Positions 10,839 to 58,699 of a stretch of 64,000 nt of DNA are shown in pieces (positions within the stretch are counted from its first letter, which is position 1; the number at the start of each line of letters is the position of its first letter). The notes beneath the pieces are model-generated. The model saw only the letters and a program-made list of their open reading frames with translations. It searched no databases and had not been told where the DNA came from. The translations under genes were made by a program, and so were the position numbers. The stretch spans positions 25,062,656 through 25,126,655 of the forward strand of contig CM055103.1 in assembly GCA_029204225.1 (NCBI GenBank), given 5' to 3'. The DNA comes from Diphasiastrum complanatum (taxonomy: Eukaryota > Streptophyta > Lycopodiopsida > Lycopodiales > Lycopodiaceae).

Positions 10839-10940
10839 CATCCTTCAATGTTGTCGACTCAAGACCAAGAACATGCAAAGAGGGAGAACCTCTATTTTCG
10901 ATGTTTGTGGTAGCATAGGTGGAAAGAATGTCCACGGAAC

Positions 10941-11591
10941 TTGATGCGGACCACATATAATCTTCAGGTGGACCAGATGAACCAAGGTGATGACCCTATG
11001 ACAGTGAAAGAGATTGAGCAAGAAGCCAATCCAGATGTTCCACGCCTCATGCATATTTCGATGGTCAAGAGAGTGCACATGGCTCCACCAGTGCTTATGT
11101 CAAAGTCGGCTCGCCAAGGGTATCAATTTCCTAGCACTTCTCTTATTGTTATGCGAGGACAACTGTGTGGTAGAGATGTTCAGGCTCTATTTGACAATGG
11201 GTCCTCTCATAATGTGTTGAATGCAACTTTGGAACGGAAGTTAGGTGTGAGCACTCACCCATCCCAGTACCAATACACAGTGGAAATGGCTGATGGAAAG
11301 GGTACAGAGATTTGGGGTAAGAGGGTTGTGGGCATTCCATTAACTGTACAAAGTTACACAAAAGAGTTGAATTTTGAGATAACATGGCTTGCACAGTTTC
11401 ATGTGGTGTTGGGCATTTGTTCGCTCGCGATGCGAAAGCCACACATAGCTTGGGATACTCATGTGTATGAGTTCCAATTTGATGGTGTGATGCATTCCTT
11501 CTTGGTTAGCGGGATGTGCCTCCTAGACCGCTTGTTTCAGCTACACAGTTGCGTAGGATCCATTATGAGTACATGTGCGTTTGCTTTCTAG
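10941..11591 (+). pseudogene. gypsy retropepsin-like protease
   Basis: The protease core reads 'ALFDNGSSHNVLN' (about residues 74-86), followed by 'YTVEMADGKGTEIWGK', the flap and beta-strand pattern seen in gypsy proteases. The catalytic triad is normally D-S/T-G; here it is D-N-G, probably inactive. The later 'HVVLGICSLA' replaces the usual 'DVVLGMDWL'. The frame ends at 11,591 and the polyprotein resumes out of frame. Confidence 0.65.
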
Positions 11592-12455
11592 TTGATATGT
11601 CCACTAATACTAGTCAGAGTAGCATGAAGTGTGTGCAAACCAATACTACTGCCAATTTGGATCAAGAGATTAGGAGAGAGTTTTCAGATGAGTTCATAGA
11701 TGATCTTCCATATGTTTTAAGAGTACACAAGTGACAAGACTGCCTTCAGAACTCGGTTTGGTCACTATGAGTATCTTGTAATGCCATTTGGGTTAACAAA
11801 TGCCCAAGCTAGATTCATGATGATGATGAATGAAAACTCTACTGATGACGTATTGACTTACAGTGCAGGAGCATATGACTCACCTTAGAACTATGTTGTC
11901 TACTTTGAGGGAGAACGCTTTATTTGCCAATAGTAAAAAAACTGAATTGTTTAAAAAGGAATTGAGTATCTTGGTCATATAGTGTCTGCTGATGGGGTTA
12001 AGGCCAGATCCTAAGAAGGTTGTTGTGATCGTTGTGTGGCCTGTGCCAACTGATTTGGCAACGCTCCGTTCTTTTCTTGGATTGGCAGTATTTTATAGAA
12101 ATTATGTTAAGAGGTACTCCTATATTGTAGCACCTTTGACTTATTTGACTCAAAAAAATTACATTTGGTGAGTAGACTAAACTGCAGCAAGCAAGCTTTG
12201 ATCAATTCAAGCAAGCTATTGTTGAGTGCATCACTCTAAAGATTGTAGACCCTCAAAAGCCCTATGTTATAGATATGGATGCGAGTGGCATTGCTGTGGG
12301 AGCAGTTCTGATGCAAGAGGGTAGGCTTGTGGCCTTTGAGAGCAAGAAGCTCTTATCCAACTCATGAAAAGGAGTCGTATGCCATAGTTCATGGAGGCAT
12401 TATTTGTATGGATTCGAATTTCAGGTATTCACTAATCATGATACCTTGAGAGACC
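11592..12455 (+). pseudogene. gypsy reverse transcriptase and RNase H remnants
   Basis: The frame ending at 11,734 carries the acidic lead-in 'FSDEFIDDLPYVL'. From about 11,729 the RT is recognisable ('[25 protein letters not shown]'-like), so its first half is deleted. The catalytic DD box is lost in a second deletion before '[15 protein letters not shown]'. The 'LRSFLGLAVFYRNYVK' connection domain follows at about 12,060-12,110. RNase H traces ('FTNHDTL') end near 12,450. Multiple stops; non-functional. Confidence 0.7.
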
Positions 12456-12925
12456 ACTCCCAACCTTGTAGAAGAGGCCATCACACAATTAACCTCACAT
12501 AAAGCCAAAGATATTGATGAATTAGAGGCTGATCTTCTGAAGTATGCTCCTGACATCCTGTCACCTTTTCTCTCCATCCTATTCAACCAAGTTGTCAAGT
12601 TTGGATTATTCCCCTCCCCATGGTCCACAAACCTCATCCACCCTATCCACAAAGGCGGTGATCCTATGAAAGTCGACAACTATCGTACCATCATGATCAG
12701 CCACCTCTTTGCCAAAGTCTATGGTTCTATTCTAAGTCAGAGATCAGCGCAAAGATGGATACCAGAGCACTCCATGCCATTGGCCTGGCCGGTTTCAGAC
12801 CAGGGTATACCACATCATATCATATTTTTACCCCAAGATCCATCAAGGCTAGGGCCAAATGAGAACGCGTATATTGTTGCTTTATGGATTTCCGCAAAGC
12901 CTTTGATTCTGTGCCTAGACATCTA
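12456..12925 (+). pseudogene. LINE reverse transcriptase fragment
   Basis: A non-LTR reverse transcriptase begins abruptly after gypsy RNase H. It shows 'LLKYAPDILSPFLSILFNQV', 'PWSTNLIHPIHKGGDP', 'VDNYRTIMI', and, in another frame at about 12,865-12,918, 'CCFMDFRKAFDSVPRHLL', the LINE palm motif with the first catalytic Asp. The later catalytic 'FADD' box is absent. The fragment is about 470 bp and frameshifted between the two halves. Confidence 0.8.
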
Positions 12926-13290
12926 TTGATATAGAGGCAGCTTGAGCAAGAAAATGTGTCTCTTAAGCAACGAATTGTAGAACATGTACCTCCCTTGGAA
13001 GAAACTTCCAACAAAATATCTTGCTTGGAAAAACAAGTCGAAGAGACAAAAACGTGGGCAGCACTCTTCAAACCGGATGATATGGGCAGCAAACTCTCTT
13101 CGTTTGCAAAACACGCTCTTGCCATCTTGAATGGCCTCACACAGTGGCCTTCTTCATCAACATATACATGTTATCCTCATGGTGGAGGATGACTACTTTA
13201 TTGGATCACCTGCCTGATCTCTCACATATCTGATTTCTCCATTACACCTCCTACCATTTCTGATCAAAATTTCATGATGATGTGCGCTCA
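12926..13290 (+). pseudogene. LINE ORF1 coiled coil fused to endonuclease C-terminus, fragment
   Basis: Immediately after the RT piece comes a coiled coil ('SNKISCLEKQVEETKTWAAL') matching the ORF1 of the LINE at 45,284 ('IEQHKAETKTWASL'). It is followed by 'AILNGLTQWPSS', which matches the endonuclease region at about 47,090 ('AIYNGLLQWPDS'), and then 'DYFIGSP' in a shifted frame. ORF1 and endonuclease are thus joined by an internal deletion, and the pair lies downstream of an RT, the reverse of LINE order. Confidence 0.65.
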
Positions 13291-15275
13291 ATGATATGTG
13301 AACTTATTTTCAATTTAAGTAGCAAAAGCTAGAGTGCCAAAAATCAAGTGTTCATTAGTTTCAAAAGTGTTGTCACTTTTGTACTTGCTTGTAGACTTGT
13401 GGAAGCTTTTCTATGATGATCTTTGTACAATCAAGAGTTCCTATTGCACACAGATCTTGATATGTAGTAGAAGTTTGGTTTCATATCTTCAAGTCCTTCA
13501 AAACTCTTTAGTACTTCAACTTTTTCTTGCTTCTTTTTATAAAGTAAGACCACTTCCATTCCATTTTCAAGATCCTAATAAAGGTGGACTTATTGATTTT
13601 CCGATTGTCGCTAGTTTTTGAAACTTCATCTTTTTGTCCTTCACATCTTGTATGGGAGATCTAACTTCCGAATTTTTGGATTTACTAGCACTAAATCTTT
13701 GCCATCTACAAAAAGACCGTTTCAACCTTTCTTCAATCTTGTAACTTCACTACAATAGGCCAGCATAGTACTCTTGCTACCACTCGCTAATCAATTATTT
13801 ATAGCATGAGATATCATCGTTCCTATTTTATTCAATTAGTATCATTTGCTTATCTTCGGGAGATTATGCACTCTTTGAGAGAGCAACTTTTGGAATGTCT
13901 CACATTGTTGAGAGTGAGCAAGCCCAAAGTTCAAAACGGCCAATTCTATTGTTACGAGATCATCTACAATTGAGGCACTAGTATTCACAATGATATCCGT
14001 CCATTGACATCTATAGAGGTGCAAGATTGATAACCAAATATTCAAATGAAATACTAGGTCCTTCAAGATATATGCCATGAGGCACATGCATCTGCAGATG
14101 AGGCAAAGAAAGAGGCTAGTTTAGATCCTCCTACTTGGGATCTATTTCTTTGCACCTCCAACCCATCACTACTTACTATCATAAGGTATTCCTAATCTCT
14201 ATTCTATGATTACTCTGGGACACATTTGATTTAGTTGGTATTTAGTACTTGTATTCTACTCCCTTTGGATGGCTTAAAATTATGTATGGCTTGGAACCTA
14301 GGTATGGGTATGAGCATTTTCCTTTGCCAATCTTGTTCTATCAAAGTGTCAAAGCGGAAAAATGATGTTAATTTAAGAAACTATTTGTGCTCTCCATCCA
14401 TTAAGTTGATTTGCTATGTATGTTGTTCCCATGAAATACCTATTAGTGTGCACCCCTAATCTATTCAACCAGCCTGAAATTTCTTCATACGCGCACATAC
14501 ATTATGGCAAAGACCTTCCATTTACACATGGCATCACAACTTTCATAGCACATTATGGCAATAGTCCTATTGTTGTTGCACAGCATCCTCATTCCATATT
14601 TCCTACGTCGACCCTCATATTGGAAAAGTGGAAGTGGCTATTCTTCATATGATTGATACCATGTGGAGACATGAGTTTTACAAACATGTTATACAAAGGT
14701 TATTTCATGCTACAAAGCGTCCATCATATGATTGGGGCTTACAATTTAGTATTTGTACCTTTTGCAACAACTACATATTCAGCATATGCATTTTTGTGAT
14801 CAACTATAGGTTATCGACATGCTACAACACCACTTGTAGCATGTGCATTGTCATGGATTTTGCAGTAGCTATGTTAGCACTACATTTCAGCATATCTATG
14901 TGCAACAAGTCCATTTATTGTCCACGAGGACAAATTTTTGGCTTGTTGGGAATATTATGGACGTAGGAGTGATTCTTCAAGATGAAGTACAAAGAGCAAT
15001 TCAAACCTAATGACTTAAGAGGACGTCAGGATTGTGGACTTCTACACATTCAAAGTAAATTTATATGGTGCAACAAAATGCACATACTGTAGGAAGATCA
15101 GTGATAATATATTGCCACAATGTTGTACAAAGAAGTAAGAAAGCGACATCAAAAACCGAGAAAAATGAATTCTCTAGCACCCTCGTATTTGAGACCCAAA
15201 GTATTTCTTAGGGCTCAACATATGGATCCTATGATTATGTGAGGGCTTGGTGGAAGATATCTCATGGATTTTAAG
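13291..15275. other. no recognisable feature
   Basis: About 2 kb of AT-rich sequence. Short frames on both strands (for example 13,334-13,621 plus and 13,842-14,087 minus) have no recognisable domain. It is probably intronic (intron 7 of the SNF2 gene) or very old repeat sequence. Confidence 0.4.
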
Positions 15276-15627
15276 TTATGGACTTGGCTCATTACATTCG
15301 CCGCGTCCATTCTTTTATTGTTATTATGCATAAGCAGGCCTAAGGGCCCTTTTTATTCATATATTGGCCTTGGGCCCTATTTGGTTATATTTTTTGGACT
15401 TGGTCACATTGATTTGGAGTGGCGGTCCTCCTATTGGGAGGGCGCACGATTTTCCCTCCAAATCCTTTTCCCTCCCTTTTTTGAATCCTCCATTTGATTC
15501 AGGAAGAGGGTATAAGTAGGGCATCATTGCATTCCTTTAGTCCGTTTATGATAATTGCTCCTCTTTTAGCCTCCTTAAGCATTCTCTTCCTGCCTTCTAG
15601 CATAGCTAGTGAATCTTAGCTTGTAAC
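15276..15627 (+). repeat. family A 5' LTR
   Basis: A 352-bp direct repeat of 19,911-20,277. It starts TTATGGACTTGG and ends AGCTTGTAAC, directly followed by a primer site. It contains 'GGTATAAGTAGGGC' (about 15,510), a TATA-box candidate. Confidence 0.85.
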
Positions 15628-15640
15628 TTGGATCAGAGCA
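15628..15640 (+). promoter_or_regulatory. primer binding site of the family A element
   Basis: TTGGATCAGAGCA abuts the 5' LTR; it resembles the Met-type site TGGTATCAGAGC with two changes. Confidence 0.6.
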
Positions 15641-15649
15641 CTTTCCTGC

Positions 15650-16140
15650 AGATTGGTGGAGGCTGTCCAGCGCCCTACCACCCATCACTTTCAACGATTT
15701 TTCTCCGTCATTTTTGCAGATTGGTGGTGGCTGTCCAGCGCCCTACTGCCCATCACTTTCAACGATTTCTTCATCATTTTTTGCAGTTTTGGTGAAGGCT
15801 GACCAGCGCCCTGCTAACCCATCACTTTCGTCGATTTTTTTCGGCAGATTTTCATTGTTTTTGCAGATTTGGTTGCTATTGCCCAGCGCCCTACTACCTC
15901 ATCATTTTCGACACTTTTCATCGGCTTGCTGTCCATTTCAGCTACTGATTGGAGGCTGATCGGCGCCTTACTTCAACACCCTTTCCAGCCTATTTTTCAG
16001 CATATTGTGGATCTTGGTAGTTGCTGCCCAGCGCCCTATTATCTCACCATTCTCGACGGATTTCTCCATCGACTTGCTGCTCATTTTGCTGATTATTTGT
16101 CGGCTGTCTAGCGCCCTCTTTCAGCACTTTTTTCAGCTTA
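15650..16140 (+). repeat. leader repeat array of about 67-80 bp units (7 copies)
   Basis: The core CCAGCGCCCTAC or a close variant recurs with GCGCC at 15,670, 15,739, 15,806, 15,886, 15,963, 16,031 and 16,111. Spacings are 69, 67, 80, 77, 68 and 80 bp. Around each core are pyrimidine-rich stretches and 'TTTTTGCAGATT'. It fills the leader between primer site and gag. Confidence 0.8.
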
Positions 16141-16596
16141 TTTGGCGCGAGTTGAGGATTCGGATTGGTGGCTGGTTGGCACATCTTTTCTGTCATATCT
16201 TCAGCTTTTACCTCTCTTTGTTGGCACTACTGATTGGACAACGGATCAGCACCCACCCAGGTATTGCTTGTGCCCATTTGTACTTCCTTTTTGCACCTAC
16301 TTGCTCTCTTTTTGTTCACATACTGCTCTTTTTCCAGCCCCCTATTTCCCTCTCATATTTGTTATTTTGCTGCCTCACACCCTCCTCCTTCCTTTTTCCA
16401 TTTTGTTAGAACCCTTCTATTTATTGGCTTTGCACATTTGTTGTCCATTATTGTACTTTCTCAGCCCCTTATTTTCTGATTATTATCCATCTTGATTGGC
16501 TGTTTCTGTGCCATTTTTGGTGATTTTGGAAGTTAGACTAAGTTGGGGTGACGACAAACGTCCTCTCCCTCAGGTTTTGTCTCTTCCTTAGTCCCT

Positions 16597-17280
16597 ATGG
16601 CAACTTCTTCATCAGAAAACCCACCACAGAGCTCTTTAGATGGTCGTTTTACTCATATTGATGCCCGCATGGATCATCTTGAGAGTCGTATTGATCGTGT
16701 TCTTTCTAGCCTTGAGACTATCCTACCACGAGGGGATACCATCCCCCCAGACATTCTTCATCGTCCTGGTAAAGCACCTTCATTTCCTATTTTGAGTACG
16801 CCTGCTCCTGTTTCATCTTCAGGAGGTGCTTTTGGTAGTACGTTTGGTCTCCCTTCATATAGTGCTAGTCCTTATGGGTTTCCTTTCGGGTCTTTTGTAC
16901 CACCACCTGGATTTCCCTATGCACCACCAGGATGTCCTTCTCCTACTTTTTCAGGTAATCTTGAGCACCATTTTGCTCGTGATTTTCGTGATCGCATCCA
17001 GCTTACTACTTATATTGGTTCGTCTCACGGGAATATCTTGGAAAATTGGTTCTCTAAATTAGAGACCTATTTTTATATATCCCAAGACTGAAACCTAAAA
17101 AGTGCAGTTGGCCGCATTACATTTAGATGGTAGAGCTCAGGCTTGGTGGCGTGTTTATCGCTCTGAGCCTACTCGTGAGGGGTTACACATATGGCCTACT
17201 TTTCGTCATGACCTTCGTATGGCTATGATTGACCCACAATGGTTGGTTCGCCAGGGCTTGGACTATAGCATTGGTGTGGA
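16597..17280 (+). pseudogene. family A gag, truncated and frameshifted
   Basis: Starts at ATG 16,597 with a Ser/Thr-rich head, a helix with heptad spacing ('HIDARMDHLESRIDRVLSSL', residues about 20-39) and a long Pro/Gly/Phe-rich segment. The gag fold begins at about residue 135 ('YIGSSHGNILENWFSKLE'). A stop follows at 17,091; the next frame continues with 'LAALHLDGRAQAWW' and 'TFRHDLRMAMIDPQW', typical of gypsy gag. After about 17,280 it jumps to the end of a protease, so the gag C-terminus and knuckle are deleted. Confidence 0.72.
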
Positions 17281-17530
17281 CAGGCAGATTTCTGTATTAT
17301 TCCTCTGGAGCGCTATGACATTATTTTTGGTGCAGATTGGTTTTCGTCACTTGGTACTGTTGCTGTGGATCTTTCTCAACAGACACTGTCTTTTACACAT
17401 GTTGGTCGGCATCACTTACTTTCTGGTATTGATTCCCAAGGTGACTATCAGTTGGTTACCGGGAAGCAGTTTATGTGTAGCCTGCCAAAGGCTCATGATG
17501 CAGCTCTTCTTCCATTCAGAGTACATTAGT
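17281..17530 (+). pseudogene. family A protease C-terminal remnant
   Basis: The frame here reads 'IIPLERYDIIFGADWFSSLG' followed by 'VAVDLSQQTLSF', matching the last third of gypsy proteases (the 'YDVVLGMDWL' pattern). The catalytic D-S/T-G part is gone. After 'LLPFRVH' there is a stop. Confidence 0.6.
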
Positions 17531-19480
17531 TGCTGCTTTTTTCACCGTCCATGGGTCCTCTTACTCAGGTTGATGCTGCTCCGGATTTACAGGTTGTTGC
17601 TACGTGCCTTGCGCCTATATGCCTTGATTCACAGATATCATATTCGGTGGTCATTCCTGGTTTCATTGATATTGAGGCCGTATACCTTGGTGGTATTTCT
17701 ACTATTGCTTTTGCACATACTTCAGATAGCCCTCCTGGTTCAGTGGTTGGTGCAGTATCTTCTCCATTGGTCTCTATATCTCCATCTCTTGAGTCCGTTA
17801 TGGCTGATGTTCCTGCTAATTTCTATGGGGTTCTTCACAGGTCCACGTTTGCTGGTTCCTTCGCTATTGGTGGTCAGGTTGTATCTTCTTTCGCTTTATT
17901 CCATGGATCTCTACTTGAGGTTTGTGATCTGCCTCATGATATTTCTACAATTCCTGACATGATTCATGAGCCTTTCGCCCTTACCGTTACACATTTTCCA
18001 TCCGAGGATATTTGCCAGATGGTCACTATTACTTATCTAGGGTATGTATATGCTGGGATCTTTCTAGATGAGTATACAAGGATCCTTCAGTCTCCTTGTG
18101 TTTCTACATATAGGTTTCCTGCAGTCCATGCCGATGCTATGGCTATATGGCATTCCTAGTTATTACATATAGCTTGGTTTTCATTTGGACCTGTTGATTG
18201 GTGCTGGTTTTTCCATATTACTGATCGCCTACGGTGCCGATATCTCTATGATTATGCAAGTGGCTCTCTATTTGTTCCTTGGATTGTTGCTCATTGTCAG
18301 GCTTGGCATATCTTGATGGCTTGGGTTATTGCCTCCGTTCCAGCTATTGTTTGTCCGGGTGATCTTCAGGTTCCCCGTCATTTCGGGTTGCTCCATATCG
18401 CTTGGTCTCCGATGCTGAGTTGCCACTTTGTTCTGGTGTTCCGAGACCATCAGGGTACCTTGAGAGAGTTCCTTCTCCTCTCTTGGATAGTTTTTGGGGA
18501 TGTTGCCGCCATATACTTCAGTGTTGCTCATATGTGCTTTGATACTCATTCCCAGCTACAAGTGGATATTGCTTCGATGCTTGCTACTGATGTTGCGGAT
18601 CTTGTTCCTCGTTCCACTGCATTTCTTCTATTCCTCACTTGTGCGCCTGGTGTGTACTTTGGGATTACACTTGCGGCCAGTTCCGATGGGTCATCCGATT
18701 CTCCATCCATTTTTGGTGTATCCTATGATGGATTGTTACGTCCATATGAGGTCTAGTTTTTCGGCTACAGTTTTTTAGTTGGAGCCTCTATTGTTTCTAG
18801 ATTTGTTGCTACTGTTTTCATGCGTCATGTCTTTTTAGATGATGCATTGATTTCTTGGACCTTCTGGAGCTTTTCGCATGCTGCTCTTCTCGTGATATGG
18901 GCCTTGAGGGTACCGTGTGCCATTGCTACTTTTCATTCATGGGCCTTATGGATACCTTGGGCTTTTGACCATGCTGGTATATATTTTTCCATATTAGCTA
19001 TCCTTTGTCAGGATGATCTCTTTATGCTCCATGTTTCCTGGCATATCGCTTTCTTTTCCATGTTGTTACAACGTGCTTGTCATCCTGCTTATGTTCCTAC
19101 TCTTTGGTGCTGGTCTTCCGATGCTGCTATCTTTTCTTGGGGCACCTTGCACATATGGTTGATGGTTACGTGTATGATGCGGCTATTCGCGATGAGTGTC
19201 CATCTCTTTTCCAGTTTCCTTATTGGCTTCCCGTTGCTGATGCAGTTCTACCTTCTCGGGCTTTTTGGATACCTTGGTATGATGTCCCTATCTTTTGGGC
19301 TGATCCTCTACTAGCCTGGGCATTACGGATACCTTGGCAATCCTGGTTGCTGCTTGATCTTCTTCTGGTTCCTTGGCATTCCTGGTTGTTCCATATTGCT
19401 TGGTTTTTGATGATGCGGCCGAGACGTTCCCTTCGTCGCCATGATCTTGATCCTGAGCTGTTCCCTCTCTTACCAGCTGC
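17530..19480 (+). other. family A internal segment without recognisable pol domains
   Basis: The segment between protease and chromodomain, where RT, RNase H and integrase should be, holds several frames of 94-209 codons (17,530-18,159; 18,313-18,756; 18,820-19,314; 19,077-19,529). None matches a family I recognise. The part at 18,300-18,550 is repeated at 37,244-36,960 in the second copy with only a few base differences. Composition is high in Trp, Phe and Leu, which could be chance from a pyrimidine-rich strand. It may be captured or strongly diverged sequence. Confidence 0.4.
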
Positions 19481-19690
19481 CATTCACCAGGTTTGCCTTC
19501 ACCATAGTCGACATTGCCGGCAGATTTAATTTTTGATCCAGTGGGATGGTCGTCCTGTTGAGGAGGCCACATGGGAGCCTATTGATGTGTTTTATCATAC
19601 ACCATTATTGGCAGATCAGGCTCGAGCCCTCATGGCTTTAGTTCTTTCCTCTACTACAGATATCATTGTAGATGTTCCCTCTACTTCATG
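19480..19690 (+). pseudogene. integrase C-terminus with chromodomain (family A)
   Basis: The frame leading into 19,529 ends 'LPAAIHQVCLHHSRHCRQI'; after one stop it continues 'FLIQWDGRPVEEATWEPIDVF' and 'LADQARALMA'. This is the end of a chromovirus integrase chromodomain (V-x-Q/K-W-x-G-x-P-x-E-x-A-T-W-E-P). Such domains help target integration to particular chromatin. The N-terminal aromatic half is not seen, and the stop at about 19,528 breaks it. The second copy (minus, about 36,925-36,765) has the same segment without that stop. Confidence 0.75.
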
Positions 19691-19910
19691 ATTCGGCTAG
19701 CTATGACTATTCTTTATTGTAGTATTTGCTTAATACTTGCTTTACACAATTATGATACTTTTGGGGTATCTGTTGTGACGACTTATGTCCTCTCCATCAA
19801 TATTTCCATTAGTTCATGATTTTTCAGTATTTAGCATGCTTACATTATTATTTTAGATAGTCATTATGCTTGCTAGCCGGTGGAGGGCTTTGTTTTTCTA
19901 CAAGGGAGAG

Positions 19911-20277
19911 TTATGGACTTGGCTCATTACATTCGCCGCGTCCATTCTTTTATTGTTATTATGCATAAGCAGGCCTAAGGGCCCTTTTTATTCATATATT
20001 GGCCTTGGGCCCTATTTGGTTATATTTTTAGGACTTAATCACATTGATTTGGAGTGGGGGTCCTCCTATTGGGAGGGCGCACTATTTTCCCTCCAAATCC
20101 TTTCTCCCTTTTTTGAATCCTCCATTTGATTCAGGGAGAGGTATAAGTAGGGCATCATTGTATTCCTTTATTCAGTTTATGATGATTGCTCCTCTTTTAG
20201 CCTCCTTAAGCATTCTCTTCCTGCTTTCTAGCTTAAGTCCTGCTTTCTAGCATAGCTAGTGAATCTTAGCTTGTAAC
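19911..20277 (+). repeat. family A 3' LTR
   Basis: A 367-bp repeat of the 5' LTR, preceded by a purine tract (CAAGGGAGAG, 19,901-19,910). It differs by a small internal duplication of 'CTTAAGTCCTGCTTTCTAG' near 20,230-20,250 and scattered substitutions. Confidence 0.85.
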
Positions 20278-20874
20278 TTTTTAGAAAAGGTGATAAAATG
20301 TTTAGAAAGACAATGGCCATGTGACTATAAGGTTCAGGATGTGAGAAACGAAAGCTAGAGATCATATTAGATAGTCATCTATAATGTGGCCAATTCTATG
20401 GGGATGGCACATGTAATTGTCTAAAAATTTCAATACACAAAGCCCCTCAAACTTTCACAAGTTGCAACAAGTGCTCACCATACAAGGTCATCGAAGATTG
20501 ACCATGATTCTTTGTAGACACAATTCATCAAGATGGTGTATGCAATCTCAACAAATCCTCAACACCATCATGTATAAAGTCATCAACCTAAAGTTAAAGT
20601 TCTGGGGTAGATATCAAGCTACGAGGTATGAACACAAATCAAGCATTACTAATTCTTTATATTATTATGATTCTAACCTTGGGAATCAAATTGTTTTATG
20701 CCCAGTAGTACTTGAAGTCTCATCAAGACAAAGTGACTCAAATTAAGAATATTGAAGCCATTTCAATCTGAGAAATGTTCCTAAGCTTTAGTAGATTGAA
20801 TTCTCAATCAACTGCTTAATAGTGCAAGAAACATTAAACTACTCTCTCTTTGTTCTAATGTGGAGATAAGAACC
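20278..20874. other. no recognisable feature (probable intron of the SNF2 gene)
   Basis: Downstream (minus strand) of exon 7. No further helicase exon was recognised here. Confidence 0.4.
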
Positions 20875-58017
<37,143 letters not shown>

Positions 58018-58400
58018 TATTCAAAAAACCCACAACTGAAATCAGCTCACAACAAGAAAGAAAAGCCAAGACAAGGGAGGCAGAGTAGAATTGATGATGA
58101 GTTTTCTTTGTTTATTTATTTTGCCAACCGACATGGGATTGGATCTTGCTTGGTTTTGGAGGAAAATAGAGAGAGGCAGAGGGAAATTTTTTTTGCCAAA
58201 TGAAATGGGAATGGGATCTTGCTTGCCTTTGCCTTGAGTGGGGAGGGAAGTCTGCAAGGTGAAGCTTTCAAATGTAACTATTTTCTTCCAACAATAGCCT
58301 CAAAGGTTTTTTACCTTTGATCATGCTAAACCACCAGGGTTAATTCCTCCAATAAGGTAAGAGCCTCTTTCCATGGGACCCACTCACCATGCTATGATGC
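58018..58400 (-). promoter_or_regulatory. 5' flank of the SNF2 gene (5' UTR / promoter region)
   Basis: Upstream of ATG 58,017. No clear TATA box. A 72-bp direct repeat ('TTGCC...GATCTTGCTTG' at 58,121 and 58,193) lies here. The transcription start cannot be placed. Confidence 0.35.
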
Positions 58401-58637
58401 AACCCATGGTGGCAATTTGTTATGAAATTAGTGACAATTAAAACGTGGCAATTTGTAAAAAAGTAAAACATCTTTTTACCTATGATTGGCAATTTGTTAT
58501 GAAGACGGTGACAAGTAAAAGATCTTTCAACCTGTGACCTATTATGTACAATGGAAAGGGTGGGGCACAGGCCATTCTGCGCGGTAAGGATTTCCAAAAT
58601 TCTTTAGGCAAAATTTCACTCACAACCACAAGGAGGA

Positions 58638-58641
<4 letters not shown>

Positions 58642-58681
<40 letters not shown>
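58642..58681. repeat. (TG)n microsatellite, 20 units
   Basis: A pure TG run followed by GCGCACGCACCCACACACACA, an imperfect alternating purine-pyrimidine extension. Confidence 0.97.
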
Positions 58682-58684
<3 letters not shown>

Positions 58685-58699
58685 ACGCACCCACACACA

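Larger units (their letters stand above)
9307..12455 (+). mobile_element. decayed plus-strand Ty3/gypsy element (gag-PR-RT-RNase H)
   Basis: Order: primer site, about 600 bp of leader, gag (9,936-10,838), a degenerate zinc knuckle (about 10,880-10,940), protease (to 11,591), a deleted RT and RNase H (to about 12,455). At that point it breaks abruptly into LINE sequence. Integrase and 3' LTR are absent. Every module is separated from the next by a frame change or stop. Confidence 0.75.
15276..20277 (+). mobile_element. family A gypsy element with both LTRs, deleted inside
   Basis: Two similar direct repeats (15,276-15,627 and 19,911-20,277) enclose a primer site, a repeat-rich leader, a gag start, the end of a protease, a long segment without recognisable pol, and the end of an integrase chromodomain. 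RT, RNase H and the integrase core are missing, so it is non-autonomous. A second, truncated copy of the family is at 36,369-37,240. The LTRs start TTATGGAC and end TTGTAAC rather than TG...CA. No clean target duplication was found. Confidence 0.8.

Noticed and set aside
15714-16495. Overlapping hydrophobic frames in the family A leader, possible membrane protein
   Set aside because: Pyrimidine-rich leader repeats give Phe/Leu/Ser/Pro frames in all registers; no start context or domain, and gag starts after them.
1-20874. Search for the missing C-terminal helicase exons of the SNF2 gene (HPYLF, RAGGVGLNL, DWNP, HRIGQ motifs) on the minus strand
   Set aside because: None recognised by eye; they probably lie outside the window, though a short exon could have been missed.
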